From assembly GCA_963726615.1 (NCBI GenBank), contig CAVSCX010000018.1, positions 124,001 to 188,000 of the forward strand: a DNA stretch of 64,000 bases. The letters run 5' to 3'. The DNA comes from CAWDZK01 sp963726615. Lineage in GTDB: Bacteria; Actinomycetota; Actinomycetes; JACCUZ01. How positions within the stretch are numbered: the first letter of the stretch is position 1; each line of letters starts with the position of its first letter. A model generated the notes under the pieces. It ran no database searches, was not told where the DNA came from, and was given only the letters and a program-made list of their open reading frames with translations. The position numbers and the translations under genes were made by a program. Shown here piece after piece: positions 1 through 8,380 of the stretch.

Positions 1-8
1 GGGCCCGG

Positions 9-1394
9 TCACCGGGTGACCCCCGCCCGCTGGAGGAGCCGGTGCGACGCGGCGGTCGCGTCCCGGGCCAGCTCGTCCTCGTCGACGGCGACCAGCCGGT
101 CGTGCTCGACCACCGGACGCCCGTCGACGAGCAGCAGCTCGAGCGGCGGAGGGGACCCGAGCGCCAGCGCGGCCACCGGGTCCGCGATGCCGGCGTGCGG
201 GAGGGTGTCGACCCGCCAGAGCGCCAGGTCGGCCACCTTGCCGGCCTCGATGCTGCCCAGCTCGTCGGCACGTCCGAGCACCTGCGCGCCGCCGGCAGTC
301 GCGAGCCGCAGCGCCTCCCGGACACCGAGCGCCGTCGGGCCGCCGCGGGCGCGGGCGAACAGCGCCGCGTGCCTCAGCTCCTCGAGCAGCGACCCGGACT
401 CGTTGGACGCGGCGCCGTCGACGCCGATCCCCACCGGCACCCCGCCGTCGACCAGGTCACGGGTCCGGGCGATGCCTGCCCCGAGCCTGGCGTTGCTCGA
501 CGGGCAGTGCGCGACACCGGTGCCGGTTGCGGCGAACCGGGCGACGGCCGCGTCGTCGAGGTGGACGGCGTGGGCCATCCACACGTCGGGACCGAGCCAC
601 CCGAGCGAGTCGACGTACTCGGTGGGTGTGGAACCGAAGCGCTCGCGGCAGAAGTCCGCCTCGTCCTCGGTCTCCGCGAGGTGGGTGTGCAGCCGCACGC
701 CGTGCCGCCGGGCGAGCGCCGCCGCCTCGGTCATCAGCTTGGCGGTCACCGAGAACGGTGAGCACGGCGCCACCGCGACCTGCAGCATCGAGCCGGGCGC
801 CGGGTCGTGGAACCGCGCGATCGCGTCCTCGGTGGCGGTCAGGACGGCGTCGAGGTCCTCGACGACCGAGTCGGGGGGCAGCCCGCCCTGGCTGCGGCCG
901 AGGTCCATGGAGCCGCGGGTGGGGTGGAACCGCAGCCCCACCCTGGCGGCCGACGAGATCTCGGCCGCGAGCAGGTCGCCGCCACCGGCCGGGAACACGT
1001 AGTGGTGGTCGGTGGTCGTCGTGCAGCCGGTGCGCGCCAGCCAGCCGAGCGCGGCGGCCGACGCAGCGCGGACGACCTCCTCGTCGAGCCCGGCCCACAC
1101 CGGGTAGAGCTCGGTCAGCCACTCGAACAGCGTCGCGTCGACAGCGAGTCCACGGGTGGCCCACTGGTAGAGGTGCTGGTGGGTGTTGACCAGGCCCGGT
1201 GTCAGGAGGCAGCCGGTGCCGTCGACGACCCTGGCGGCGGAGCGGCGGACGTCCTCGGGTGCCCGCCCGGGACCGACCGAGGCGACCCGGTTGCCCGCCA
1301 CGACCACGTGGCCGCCGGCGAGCTCGGTACCGGCCCCGTCGACGGTGACAACGGTCGCGCCCTCGAGGACGAGCGTGTCGCCCGGACCGGTCAT
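9..1394 (-). CDS. 8-oxoguanine deaminase-type amidohydrolase
   Basis: A 461-residue amidohydrolase-superfamily deaminase that would hydrolyse the exocyclic amino group of a purine such as 8-oxoguanine or guanine in the cytoplasm. The metal-binding HxH lies near residues 72-74 (NTHQHLYQ), followed by a DHHYVFP segment, HTHLAE and HAVHLDD further on, and a C-terminal GSIEAGKVADLALW strand typical of the family. The ATG start overlaps the stop of the 2Fe-2S subunit gene (ATGA), so the two are translationally coupled. The stop (TGA, 9-11) overlaps a GTG (10-12) that could start a next gene beyond the edge, perhaps the molybdopterin subunit. The family call rests on motif resemblance. Guanine, 8-oxoguanine and hydroxyatrazine-type deaminases cannot be separated by eye. 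Confidence 0.82.
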   Translation of the reverse strand: MTGPGDTLVLEGATVVTVDGAGTELAGGHVVVAGNRVASVGPGRAPEDVRRSAARVVDGTGCLLTPGLVNTHQHLYQWATRGLAVDATLFEWLTELYPVWAGLDEEVVRAASAAALGWLARTGCTTTTDHHYVFPAGGGDLLAAEISSAARVGLRFHPTRGSMDLGRSQGGLPPDSVVEDLDAVLTATEDAIARFHDPAPGSMLQVAVAPCSPFSVTAKLMTEAAALARRHGVRLHTHLAETEDEADFCRERFGSTPTEYVDSLGWLGPDVWMAHAVHLDDAAVARFAATGTGVAHCPSSNARLGAGIARTRDLVDGGVPVGIGVDGAASNESGSLLEELRHAALFARARGGPTALGVREALRLATAGGAQVLGRADELGSIEAGKVADLALWRVDTLPHAGIADPVAALALGSPPPLELLLVDGRPVVEHDRLVAVDEDELARDATAASHRLLQRAGVTR

Positions 1395-1852
1395 GACCGC
1401 TCCGCGGCGAGCCGGACCGCGTCCAGGATCGCCTCGTAGCCGGTGCACCGGCAGAGGTTGCCCGCGAGGGCCTCGCGGACCGTGGCGTCGTCGGGGTCGG
1501 GCACCCGGGCCAGCAGGTCGTGCACCGCGACCACCAGACCCGGCGTGCAGAAGCCGCACTGGACGGCCCCCGCGTCGAGGAAGGCCTGCTGCACCGGGTC
1601 GAGCTCGTCGTCGCGGCCGAGGCCCTCCACGGTCACGACCTCCCGGCCCTGCGACTGCCCGGCGGCCACCAGGCAGGCACACACGACGTCGCCGTCGAGA
1701 TAGACCGAGCAGGACCCGCACTCCCCCTGCTCGCACGCGTTCTTGGCGCCGGGCAGGCCGAGTCGCTCCCGGAGCAGGTACAGCAGGCTCTCGCCCTCCC
1801 ACACGTCGTCGGCCTGCCGCCTCTCGCCGTTCACGGTGAGCTCGACCCGCAT
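1391..1852 (-). CDS. Xanthine dehydrogenase-type 2Fe-2S subunit
   Basis: A 153-residue iron-sulfur subunit of a molybdenum hydroxylase. The N-terminal plant-type 2Fe-2S site uses C40, C45, C48 and C58 or C60. The C-terminal four-helix 2Fe-2S site has CGFC (C99, C102) and CRC (C134, C136). It would pass electrons from the Mo-cofactor subunit to the FAD subunit. The start at MRVELTVNGE is chosen because the family begins with this beta strand and because it follows the FAD-subunit stop by 4 nt. The molybdopterin-binding subunit is not in the window and may lie past the left edge. The hydroxylated substrate (xanthine, CO, nicotinate or another) cannot be fixed from this subunit. The neighbouring purine deaminase favours purines. 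Confidence 0.9.
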   Translation of the reverse strand: MRVELTVNGERRQADDVWEGESLLYLLRERLGLPGAKNACEQGECGSCSVYLDGDVVCACLVAAGQSQGREVVTVEGLGRDDELDPVQQAFLDAGAVQCGFCTPGLVVAVHDLLARVPDPDDATVREALAGNLCRCTGYEAILDAVRLAAERS

Positions 1853-1856
1853 CCGT

Positions 1857-2732
1857 CTATGCCGCCTTCGTCTGGTAGTCGGACCAGGCCCACCCCAGCG
1901 TGCGCCGGGCGAGCACGGACAGCGCGTGCCGGCGGTACGCCGCGGTCCCACGCACGTCGTCGATGGGCGCCGCCTCGTCGGCCACGAGCTCGCCGAACCG
2001 GGCTGCTGTACTCGGCGGCAGCGTGCCGCGCGACTCCCACAGCCCGTCCGCGGCGAGCGACTGCGCGAGGAACTCCTCGGCTCCGGTGCTGTGCCGGGGT
2101 GTGGGCGCGGCCGAGCCGATCGCCGCGCCGACCCCTTGGCGCTGGGGGTGCAGGGCCAGGCCGAACGACGTCACGGCGATCACCATCGCGTTGCGGGTGC
2201 CGATCTTCGCGAACTGCTCGAGCCCGGCTCCGGCGGGCAGCAGCACAGCGGCGATCAGCTCGTCCGGCTCCAGCGCGTTCTGCTTCACGCCGGTGAAGAA
2301 GTCCGCGACCGGCATGGTCCGGCTGCCGCGCACCGAGGCCACCTCGACCACGGCGTCCACGGCGAGCAGCACCGGGTGGCAGTCGCCGGCGGGTGAGGCC
2401 GAGCCGAGGTTGCCACCGACGGTTCCGCGGGCCCGGATCTGCGGGGAGCCGACCGTGCGCGAGGCCATCACCAGACCCGGCGCGACGTCGGCGAGCTCGG
2501 CCATCAACCGGGAGTACGTGACACCCGCGCCGAGCCGGAGCCCGCCGTCGTCGGACCGGGACCACTGCGTGAGCTCGCGCACCCGGGTCAGGTCGATGAG
2601 CGAGGGTGGCCGGTGCCTGTCGAAGTTGAGGTCAACCATCACGTCGGTGCCGCCGGCGATCGGCAGGGCGTCAGGGAACTCGTGGCGTGCCTCGAGCGCC
2701 TCGACCCAGCTGCCCGGTGCGAGAAACTCCAT
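1857..2732 (-). CDS. Xanthine dehydrogenase-type FAD-binding subunit
   Basis: A 291-residue FAD-binding subunit of the xanthine dehydrogenase/CO dehydrogenase medium-chain family. Two FAD pyrophosphate loops are visible: AGGTD at residues 26-30 and TVGGNLGSASPAGD at 104-117. The C-terminal CO_deh_flav_C-like portion follows from about residue 180. It accepts electrons from the 2Fe-2S subunit and passes them to NAD or oxygen. It lies 26 nt after the cysteine hydrolase gene and 4 nt before the 2Fe-2S subunit gene, so all are probably on one leftward transcript. Confidence 0.9.
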   Translation of the reverse strand: MEFLAPGSWVEALEARHEFPDALPIAGGTDVMVDLNFDRHRPPSLIDLTRVRELTQWSRSDDGGLRLGAGVTYSRLMAELADVAPGLVMASRTVGSPQIRARGTVGGNLGSASPAGDCHPVLLAVDAVVEVASVRGSRTMPVADFFTGVKQNALEPDELIAAVLLPAGAGLEQFAKIGTRNAMVIAVTSFGLALHPQRQGVGAAIGSAAPTPRHSTGAEEFLAQSLAADGLWESRGTLPPSTAARFGELVADEAAPIDDVRGTAAYRRHALSVLARRTLGWAWSDYQTKAA

Positions 2733-2758
2733 CGTCCTCCCGTGCCGCGTTCTCGGTC

Positions 2759-3403
2759 TCAGCCCTCGTACCCCCGGCTGGCGTCGGCAAGCTCGGCGCC
2801 GGACAGCGCCTCGACGAACTCCTGGGACGGGACGGGGTGGGAGAACATCGGGTAGTCCTTGGCGATGGCGTTCTCGTGCTCGTCCTGGGAGGTGGCCGCG
2901 ACGCAGTCGGTGAGCGTGAAGACGTTGAAGCCCTTCTCGTACGCCGAGCGCATCGTCGACTCGACGCAGCAGTTGGTGAGGAAGCCGCCGAGCGCGACGT
3001 TGCGGATGCCCTTGCTGCGCAGGATGAAGTCGAGGTTCGTGCTCGCGAACGCGTCAAGCCCGCGCTTGCCCTCCACCACGATGTCGGTCTTCTCGGGAGT
3101 CATCTCCTCGGCGAAGTCCGCACCCCACGAGCCCTTGACGAAGGCGTTGGTGTCGACCACACCGGCGAGGATGCCGTAGGGCGTGCCGGTGATCTCGCCG
3201 TACCCCTCGGCGAAGGAGATCGGCGCGTGGATGATGGTGGCGCCCGCCTCGCGCGCCTGGGCGACGGCCTTGGTCGTGTTGGCGATCATCCCCGTCGACT
3301 CCATGACCTCGGCGACGGCCCCGTGCAACGCCCCGCCCTCGGTGGTGAAGTCGTTCTGGTACTCGATCAGGACGACGGCGGTCTCGCGCGGGTCGAGGTC
3401 CAT
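2759..3403 (-). CDS. Isochorismatase-family cysteine hydrolase
   Basis: A 214-residue cytoplasmic alpha/beta hydrolase of the isochorismatase/nicotinamidase superfamily. The catalytic triad is visible as D18 (EYQNDF), K113 (EGKRG) and C146 (NCCVEST). Members cleave amide or carbamoyl bonds in small molecules. As first gene of the purine-oxidation operon it may act on a ureido or carbamoyl product, but this is inference. The chosen ATG has GGGAG five nt upstream. An in-frame ATG nine codons earlier (3430) has no ribosome-binding site and a less family-like sequence. The substrate is unknown. Confidence 0.85.
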   Translation of the reverse strand: MDLDPRETAVVLIEYQNDFTTEGGALHGAVAEVMESTGMIANTTKAVAQAREAGATIIHAPISFAEGYGEITGTPYGILAGVVDTNAFVKGSWGADFAEEMTPEKTDIVVEGKRGLDAFASTNLDFILRSKGIRNVALGGFLTNCCVESTMRSAYEKGFNVFTLTDCVAATSQDEHENAIAKDYPMFSHPVPSQEFVEALSGAELADASRGYEG

Positions 3404-3576
3404 GTGCGCTCCCGGAGGACGGCGATGCATGACGATCCGGACGCTAGCGCCTCCGGTCGCGGACCGCTACGGCTGCACACCGCTCCACGCCGCTCGTGGC
3501 CGCTCATCGCCGCTCATCGCCGCTGAGGCCCCCGACGCCCGGCGCGAGCGCCGGGCTCCGGCTCCACCACCCGAGA

Positions 3577-4248
3577 TCACTGGTCGATGCAGAGCACCAC
3601 CACGCTGAAGTTGTCGGCGCCGGTGGGCTTGATGCGGGCCTTCCAGGCGTTCGTCGAGCCCGGTGCGGGGAAGCTCTCGACCATGACGCTTGTCGCATTG
3701 ACGTTGGCCGGACCACCGGAGAGCAGGACGTCGCCCGCGTTGCACGCCTGCTCGATGGTGAAGGTCCCGTCCCGAGGTCGATGCCCAGGGCGATGACTAG
3801 ACGGCGCTGTTGAGGACGTGCCGGGACGCGGCGGCTCGCCGAGTCCGGTACCTGGCCGGGGTCGACTGTTGATATCGGTCCCTGTCAAGGTTGTCCGGCA
3901 CGCCGACGTGACCTTGCCGGTGCCGATCGTCGGGTTCGGGTAGGCCCGGCCAGGTTGCCCCGCCGGACCGGTCGGCTGAGCGGTCGACTCGTCGATCTCG
4001 CTGCCGGTCAGAGAGTTGGCCCTCACCTTGCCCGCGGTCACGGCGCCGGCAGCGAGGTCGCGGGTCTTCACCGCACCGTTCTTGATCTGCTTCGAGCGCA
4101 CCGCGTTCTTCTTGATGTCCTTGGCGCCGATCTTGCCGACGGCCCAGGCACCGCCGCCGCTGATCACCAGGGCGAGGACGAGGCATGCCGCGAGGACACC
4201 CGGTCCGGCCGTACGGAGAACTCCTAGCGTTCGACGGGTCGTGTGCAT
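3577..4248 (-). CDS. Secreted or anchored decapeptide-repeat protein, unknown function
   Basis: A 223-residue protein I cannot assign to a function. Residues about 12-38 form a hydrophobic signal or anchor segment. About five degenerate ten-residue repeats follow (KIGAKDIKKN, AVRSKQIKNG, AVKTRDLAAG, AVTAGKVRAN, SLTGSEIDES). Similar repeats occur in secreted actinobacterial proteins. A Pro/Arg-rich stretch at about 130-160 looks unlike the rest and could reflect paired frameshifts. The last 60 residues form a compact domain with two cysteines. The start has GGAGGGGG about seven nt upstream, and a promoter lies about 70 bp further up. Confidence 0.65.
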   Translation of the reverse strand: MHTTRRTLGVLRTAGPGVLAACLVLALVISGGGAWAVGKIGAKDIKKNAVRSKQIKNGAVKTRDLAAGAVTAGKVRANSLTGSEIDESTAQPTGPAGQPGRAYPNPTIGTGKVTSACRTTLTGTDINSRPRPGTGLGEPPRPGTSSTAPSSHRPGHRPRDGTFTIEQACNAGDVLLSGGPANVNATSVMVESFPAPGSTNAWKARIKPTGADNFSVVVLCIDQ

Positions 4249-4315
4249 TGTCGATCCCCCTCCAGGGACGCGGATGTGTGGGCCGCTCCGCCCCCGTGCC
4301 GAAGAGCCTGTGTGC

Positions 4316-4343
4316 ACCGTAGACCGGCTGCCCGGACCGTCAA
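4316..4343 (-). promoter_or_regulatory. Sigma70-type promoter for the decapeptide-repeat gene
   Basis: On the minus strand, TTGACG (4343-4338) and TACGGT (4321-4316) are separated by 16 nt. This predicts a transcript start near 4309 and a roughly 60-nt leader carrying the strong GGAGGGGG ribosome-binding site of the gene starting at 4248. This is pattern recognition only. Confidence 0.5.
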
Positions 4344-4480
4344 CGGGGCAGATTTCGCGCGCCCGGTGCCAGGAGGGGACAAGTCACGACACTGTCGGCG
4401 CGGCGGTCACGTGATCGTTCGCTCGCCTCGTGCTCGCGACAGCCCGGTGGCTCGAGCGGGTCGTGAGCTGATGACCTTCG

Positions 4481-5422
4481 TCAGGGCAGGTGGACGTGCA
4501 GGCGCACGACCGTGCCGGCCGGGCCGGACCGCAGCTGGACCAGGTCGCAGAGCTGGTTGGCCAGCCACAGGCCCCGGCCGCCGGTGCGCTGGGTCGACGG
4601 GATCGAGCGGCCCACCAGCGGGTCGTCGATCACGCCGTCGTCACTGATCTCGCACACGAGCGAGGTGCCGTCGCGCCAGACCCGCAGGAGCCCGCAGCCA
4701 CCGCCGTGCAGCAGGCTGTTGGCCGCCATCTCGTCGACGCAGAGGACGAGGTCGTCCGCCTGGTCCCGTCGCAGGCCGGCGTCCGTGGTCACGTCCTCCA
4801 CGAGGCGGCGCACGGCCGAGAGGTCACCGGGGCCGAAGGAGAACCCGGCCACGGTGTCCGGTGGCGGGGGCAGGGGCCGGTGCCGCAGGGCGCGCCGGGG
4901 CGACTCGGGGTGGTAGACGTCGCTGCCGCGCGTGCGGCCGCCTTCGACCAGGACGGGATGGTTCGCGCGAGCCTCCTCGATCACGTCGGGGGCGAGGGAC
5001 GACACGTCGTAGGGGCAGAGCAGCCGCCAGCCCGGCCCGATGTCGAAGGCCATGTTGAGCAGCGACTCGTGCTGGTGGCACTCGGCCAGCTCGGCGTCGC
5101 TGCGGCCGGCCCAGATCGGCTCGCCGATGCCGCGCACCCCACGCCCTGCCGCGGCGTTCTCGTCCAGGAAGCCGCGCCAGAGCGGGATGATGCGGGCCGG
5201 GTTGACGCCCACCTCTGCCATGTCGGCCAGCTGCACACCCGGCTCGCTGCCGAAGAGGTTGCGCAGCCCCGCGAGCCGTTCACCGCCGGTGGCCACGAGG
5301 ACCGACTCGTCCCGGTCGAGCCCCTCCCGGACGAACCCGCACGTCTCGTCGAAGAACTCCCCCAGGTCGGCGTAGAAGAACGCCTCGTGGGAGAAGGTCT
5401 CGACCAGCGGTGCGGCGGTCAC
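4481..5422 (-). CDS. MEDS-domain / HATPase anti-sigma regulator (RsbA-like)
   Basis: A protein of about 313 residues with an N-terminal MEDS sensory domain (HEAFFYADLGEFF at the start, then a Rossmann-like region to about residue 175). A C-terminal histidine-kinase-like ATPase domain has the N-box DEMAANSLLHGG and a GGRGLWLAN G-box. Proteins of this architecture act as anti-sigma or switch kinases in general-stress partner-switching. No sigma factor or STAS antagonist adjoins it, so it is an orphan here. The GTG at 5422 is preferred over the in-frame GTG at 5449 because TACGGT lies exactly six nt upstream, the leaderless pattern seen repeatedly in this window. It is divergent from the glycerate kinase operon. 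Confidence 0.8.
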   Translation of the reverse strand: MTAAPLVETFSHEAFFYADLGEFFDETCGFVREGLDRDESVLVATGGERLAGLRNLFGSEPGVQLADMAEVGVNPARIIPLWRGFLDENAAAGRGVRGIGEPIWAGRSDAELAECHQHESLLNMAFDIGPGWRLLCPYDVSSLAPDVIEEARANHPVLVEGGRTRGSDVYHPESPRRALRHRPLPPPPDTVAGFSFGPGDLSAVRRLVEDVTTDAGLRRDQADDLVLCVDEMAANSLLHGGGCGLLRVWRDGTSLVCEISDDGVIDDPLVGRSIPSTQRTGGRGLWLANQLCDLVQLRSGPAGTVVRLHVHLP

Positions 5423-5482
5423 GTCCCTACCGTACGCGGTGCTGAGCACGGCGTCATGGGGACAAATCCGGATGTATCACCC

Positions 5483-5527
5483 TTGACCGGGCAAGGCCCG
5501 GCTCCTAGGGTTTCCGCGCAGCAGAAA
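5483..5527 (+). promoter_or_regulatory. Promoter and inverted-repeat operator of the glyoxylate operon
   Basis: TTGACC (5483-5488) and TAGGGT (5506-5511) are separated by 17 nt, a near-ideal housekeeping promoter. An inverted repeat TTTCCGC-GCA-GCAGAAA (5511-5527; 6 of 7 positions pair) covers the expected transcript start, a position suited to repression. The operon ends with an IclR-family gene, and IclR proteins bind short palindromes of this size. That assignment is inferred. Confidence 0.55.
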
Positions 5528-5559
5528 GCACCTTCCACATCGCGGAGGACACGGCGCCC

Positions 5560-6783
5560 GTGACCGGAGACCGGCTGGCCGTCCTCGTCGCGCCCGACTC
5601 GTTCAAGGGCAGCCTGGACGCGGCCGCCGCGGCCGCCGCGATCGCGGGCGGGCTCCGCCGGGGCGGTGCCGCCGCCGGCGTCGGGGTCGACGTCGTGCAG
5701 CGGCCGGTGTCCGACGGCGGCGAGGGCACGGTCGCGATGCTGCTTGCCGCGGGCTGGCGGCGCCGAGAGGTCACGGTCAGCGGACCGACCGGCCGCCGCG
5801 TCGTCGCCCCGCTGGCGCTCGGCCCGGCCGGCGGGGCACCTCGTTGCGCCGTGGTCGAGCTGGCCACCGCGTCCGGCCTCGACCTGCTGCCCGGCGGTCA
5901 GCCGGACCCCCTGCGGGCCACGACGTACGGCACCGGTGAGCTCGTGTCGGCCGCCCTCGACGAGGGCGTGCAGCGGATCGTTCTCGGTGTCGGTGGCAGC
6001 GCCACCACCGACGGCGGGACCGGGCTGGCGGCCGCACTCGGCGCGCGGTTCCTCGACAGCCAGGGGCACGAGCTGCCGCCAGGTGGCGGTTTCCTGCGTG
6101 ACCTCACGACGGTCGACGTGTCCGGTCTGGACCGCCGCCTCACCGCGGTCGAGGTGGTGGTCGCGTCCGACGTCGACAACCCGTTGACCGGGCCCCGGGG
6201 AGCGGCGCACGTGTACGCGCCACAGAAGGGCGCGACAGCCGAGCAGGTCACCCAGCTCGACGCGGGGCTCGCGCGACTGGCCGAGGTCCTCCGGCGCGAT
6301 GTCGGCATCGACGTCGAGCAGGTCCCGGGCGCGGGCGCCGCCGGTGGCGTGGGCGGCGCGGCGATCGCGCTCCTGGGCGCGCGGTCCACCCCGGGCATCG
6401 ACCTGCTGCTCGACCTGGTCGGCTTCGACGACGCGCTCGTGGGCAGCGACCTCGTCGTGACCGGCGAGGGTTCGGTCGACGCCCAGACGCTCGCAGGCAA
6501 GGCCCCTCTGGGCGTCGCCCGCCGGGCGCGAGCGGCCGGGGTGCCGGTGCTGCTTCTGGCGGGGCAGGTCGACCTCGACACCGCGGCACGGGAGGCATTC
6601 GACGCCGTGGGCGTCGTCGGGATCCACGCGCTGCTCGACCTGGAGCCGGACGCCGACATCGCACGCCGGGACGCGGCCCGCCTGCTGGGCGAGCTGGCCG
6701 CACGCGTCTTCCCCCGGCTGACCGCCCTCCCCCGGACCACAGCCGGCCTGCCCACCCGCACGACCACGAGGAGTCCGGCATGA
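5560..6783 (+). CDS. glxK: Glycerate kinase (GlxK/GarK family)
   Basis: A 407-residue type-I glycerate kinase that phosphorylates D-glycerate with ATP. It opens with the family signature APDSFKGSL near residue 11, continues with RPVSDGGEGT, GVGGSATTDGGTG and GAGAAGGVGGA, and has VTGEGSVDAQTLAGKAP in the second domain. The GTG start is preceded by GGAGG about 11 nt upstream. It is the first gene of the operon that also carries malate synthase and glycolate oxidase, and its stop overlaps the malate synthase ATG (ATGA). In this context it would feed glycerate made from glyoxylate into glycolysis, but no glyoxylate carboligase is present in the window. Confidence 0.9.
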   Translation: MTGDRLAVLVAPDSFKGSLDAAAAAAAIAGGLRRGGAAAGVGVDVVQRPVSDGGEGTVAMLLAAGWRRREVTVSGPTGRRVVAPLALGPAGGAPRCAVVELATASGLDLLPGGQPDPLRATTYGTGELVSAALDEGVQRIVLGVGGSATTDGGTGLAAALGARFLDSQGHELPPGGGFLRDLTTVDVSGLDRRLTAVEVVVASDVDNPLTGPRGAAHVYAPQKGATAEQVTQLDAGLARLAEVLRRDVGIDVEQVPGAGAAGGVGGAAIALLGARSTPGIDLLLDLVGFDDALVGSDLVVTGEGSVDAQTLAGKAPLGVARRARAAGVPVLLLAGQVDLDTAAREAFDAVGVVGIHALLDLEPDADIARRDAARLLGELAARVFPRLTALPRTTAGLPTRTTTRSPA

Positions 6784-8375
6784 GCAGCACCCAGGGCGTC
6801 CGCGTCGACGCCCCGATGAAGGACCGGTACGACGAGATCCTCACCGACGAGGCGCTGGACTTCCTCGCCGGCCTGCACCGCGCCTTCGACGCGCGCCGAC
6901 GCGAGCTGCTCGTCCTGCGCGGCCAGCGCTACGCGGAGCTGGCCGGGGGCGGCAGTCTCGACTTCCTCCCCGAGACCAAGGACGTGCGCGAGGACGACTC
7001 GTGGACCGTCGCCCCGCACGCACCGGGCCTGGTCGACCGCCGTGCAGAGATCACCGGGCCGACCGACAGGAAGATGACGATCAACGCGCTCAACTCCGGG
7101 GCGCGGGTGTGGCTGGCCGACCTGGAGGATGCCAACACCCCGTTGTGGGAGAACATGGTCGAGGGCCAGCTCAACCTGCGCGACGCGATCGACCGCGCTA
7201 TCGACTTCACCTCATCCGAGGGCAAGACCTATGCGCTGGCCGACCGGGTGGCGACCATCGTCGTCCGCCCGCGGGGCTGGCACCTGACGGAGAAGCACAT
7301 CCTCGTCGACGGCGAGCGCACGTCCGGGTCGCTGATGGACTTCGGGCTCTACTTCTTCCACTGCGCGCAGAAGCAGCTCGACGCCGGCCTCGGCCCGTAC
7401 TTCTACCTCGCGAAGATGGAGAGTCATCTCGAGGCCCGGTTGTGGAACGACGTGTTCGTGCACGCCCAGGACGTGCTGGGCATCCCCCAGGGCAGTGTCC
7501 GCGCCACGGTGCTCATCGAGACCTACCCCGCCGCGTTCGAGATGGAGGAGATCCTCCACGAGCTGCGGGACCACTCGGCCGGCCTGAACGCCGGCCGCTG
7601 GGACTACATGTTCTCGGTCATCAAGAAGTTCCGCACCCGCGGCGCGGACTTCCTGCTGCCGGACCGCAACGCGGTGACGATGACGGCGCCGTTCATGCGC
7701 GCCTACACCGAGCTGCTGGTGCGCACCTGTCACAAGCGCGGCGCCCACGCCATCGGCGGCATGGCCGCGTTCATCCCCAGCAAGGACGAGGCCACCAACG
7801 CAGCCGCCTTCGAGAAGGTGCGCGACGACAAGACCCGGGAGGCGGGCGACGGCTTCGACGGCTCGTGGGTCGCGCACCCAGCCATGGTGCCGCTGTGCAC
7901 CGAGGTCTTCGACGCCGTGCTCGGCGACCGGCCGAACCAGGTCGACAGGCAGCGCGAGGACGTGCAGGTCAGCGCCGAGCAGCTGCTCGACGTCGCGTCG
8001 GCGTCTGGAGCGGTCACCGAGGCCGGGCTCCGCAGCAACATCAGCGTCGGTGTGCAGTACCTGGAGGCCTGGCTGCGCGGGTCCGGCGCAGTCGGCATCA
8101 ACAACATGATGGAGGACGCCGCCACCGCCGAGATCTCGCGCTCGCAGGTCTGGCAGTGGCTGCACAACGACGTCCGGCTCGACGACGGACAGGTGGTCAC
8201 GCGTGACCTCGTCGAGCGACTGATCGAGGAGGAGATGTCCGCGATCCGGGACCGGTCGGGGGACGCCTTCGAGAGCGGGCGCTGGGACGACGCACGATCG
8301 CTGTTCACCGAGATGGCGCTGGCGGAGGACTTCGAGGAGTTCCTCACGGTCCCGGCCTACGAGCGGATGCCCTGA
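6780..8375 (+). CDS. aceB: Malate synthase A
   Basis: A 531-residue malate synthase of the A type. It condenses glyoxylate with acetyl-CoA to give malate. Visible hallmarks are the RPRGWHLTEKH segment, the LIETYPAAFEMEEILHELRDH core and the C-terminal GVGINNMMEDAATAEISR-like signature (here GAVGINNMMEDAATAEISR). Length matches the family. The ATG overlaps the glycerate kinase stop, giving translational coupling. No isocitrate lyase adjoins it, so the glyoxylate is more likely from glycolate oxidation by the downstream GlcDEF, or from purine breakdown, than from the glyoxylate shunt. That link is inference. Confidence 0.95.
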   Translation: MSSTQGVRVDAPMKDRYDEILTDEALDFLAGLHRAFDARRRELLVLRGQRYAELAGGGSLDFLPETKDVREDDSWTVAPHAPGLVDRRAEITGPTDRKMTINALNSGARVWLADLEDANTPLWENMVEGQLNLRDAIDRAIDFTSSEGKTYALADRVATIVVRPRGWHLTEKHILVDGERTSGSLMDFGLYFFHCAQKQLDAGLGPYFYLAKMESHLEARLWNDVFVHAQDVLGIPQGSVRATVLIETYPAAFEMEEILHELRDHSAGLNAGRWDYMFSVIKKFRTRGADFLLPDRNAVTMTAPFMRAYTELLVRTCHKRGAHAIGGMAAFIPSKDEATNAAAFEKVRDDKTREAGDGFDGSWVAHPAMVPLCTEVFDAVLGDRPNQVDRQREDVQVSAEQLLDVASASGAVTEAGLRSNISVGVQYLEAWLRGSGAVGINNMMEDAATAEISRSQVWQWLHNDVRLDDGQVVTRDLVERLIEEEMSAIRDRSGDAFESGRWDDARSLFTEMALAEDFEEFLTVPAYERMP

Positions 8376-8380
8376 CCGCG

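Noticed and set aside
5419..6627. Long antisense frame opposite glycerate kinase
   Set aside because: Overlaps a clear kinase gene; composition is Arg/Ala/Gly-rich and lacks any domain, an effect of high GC.
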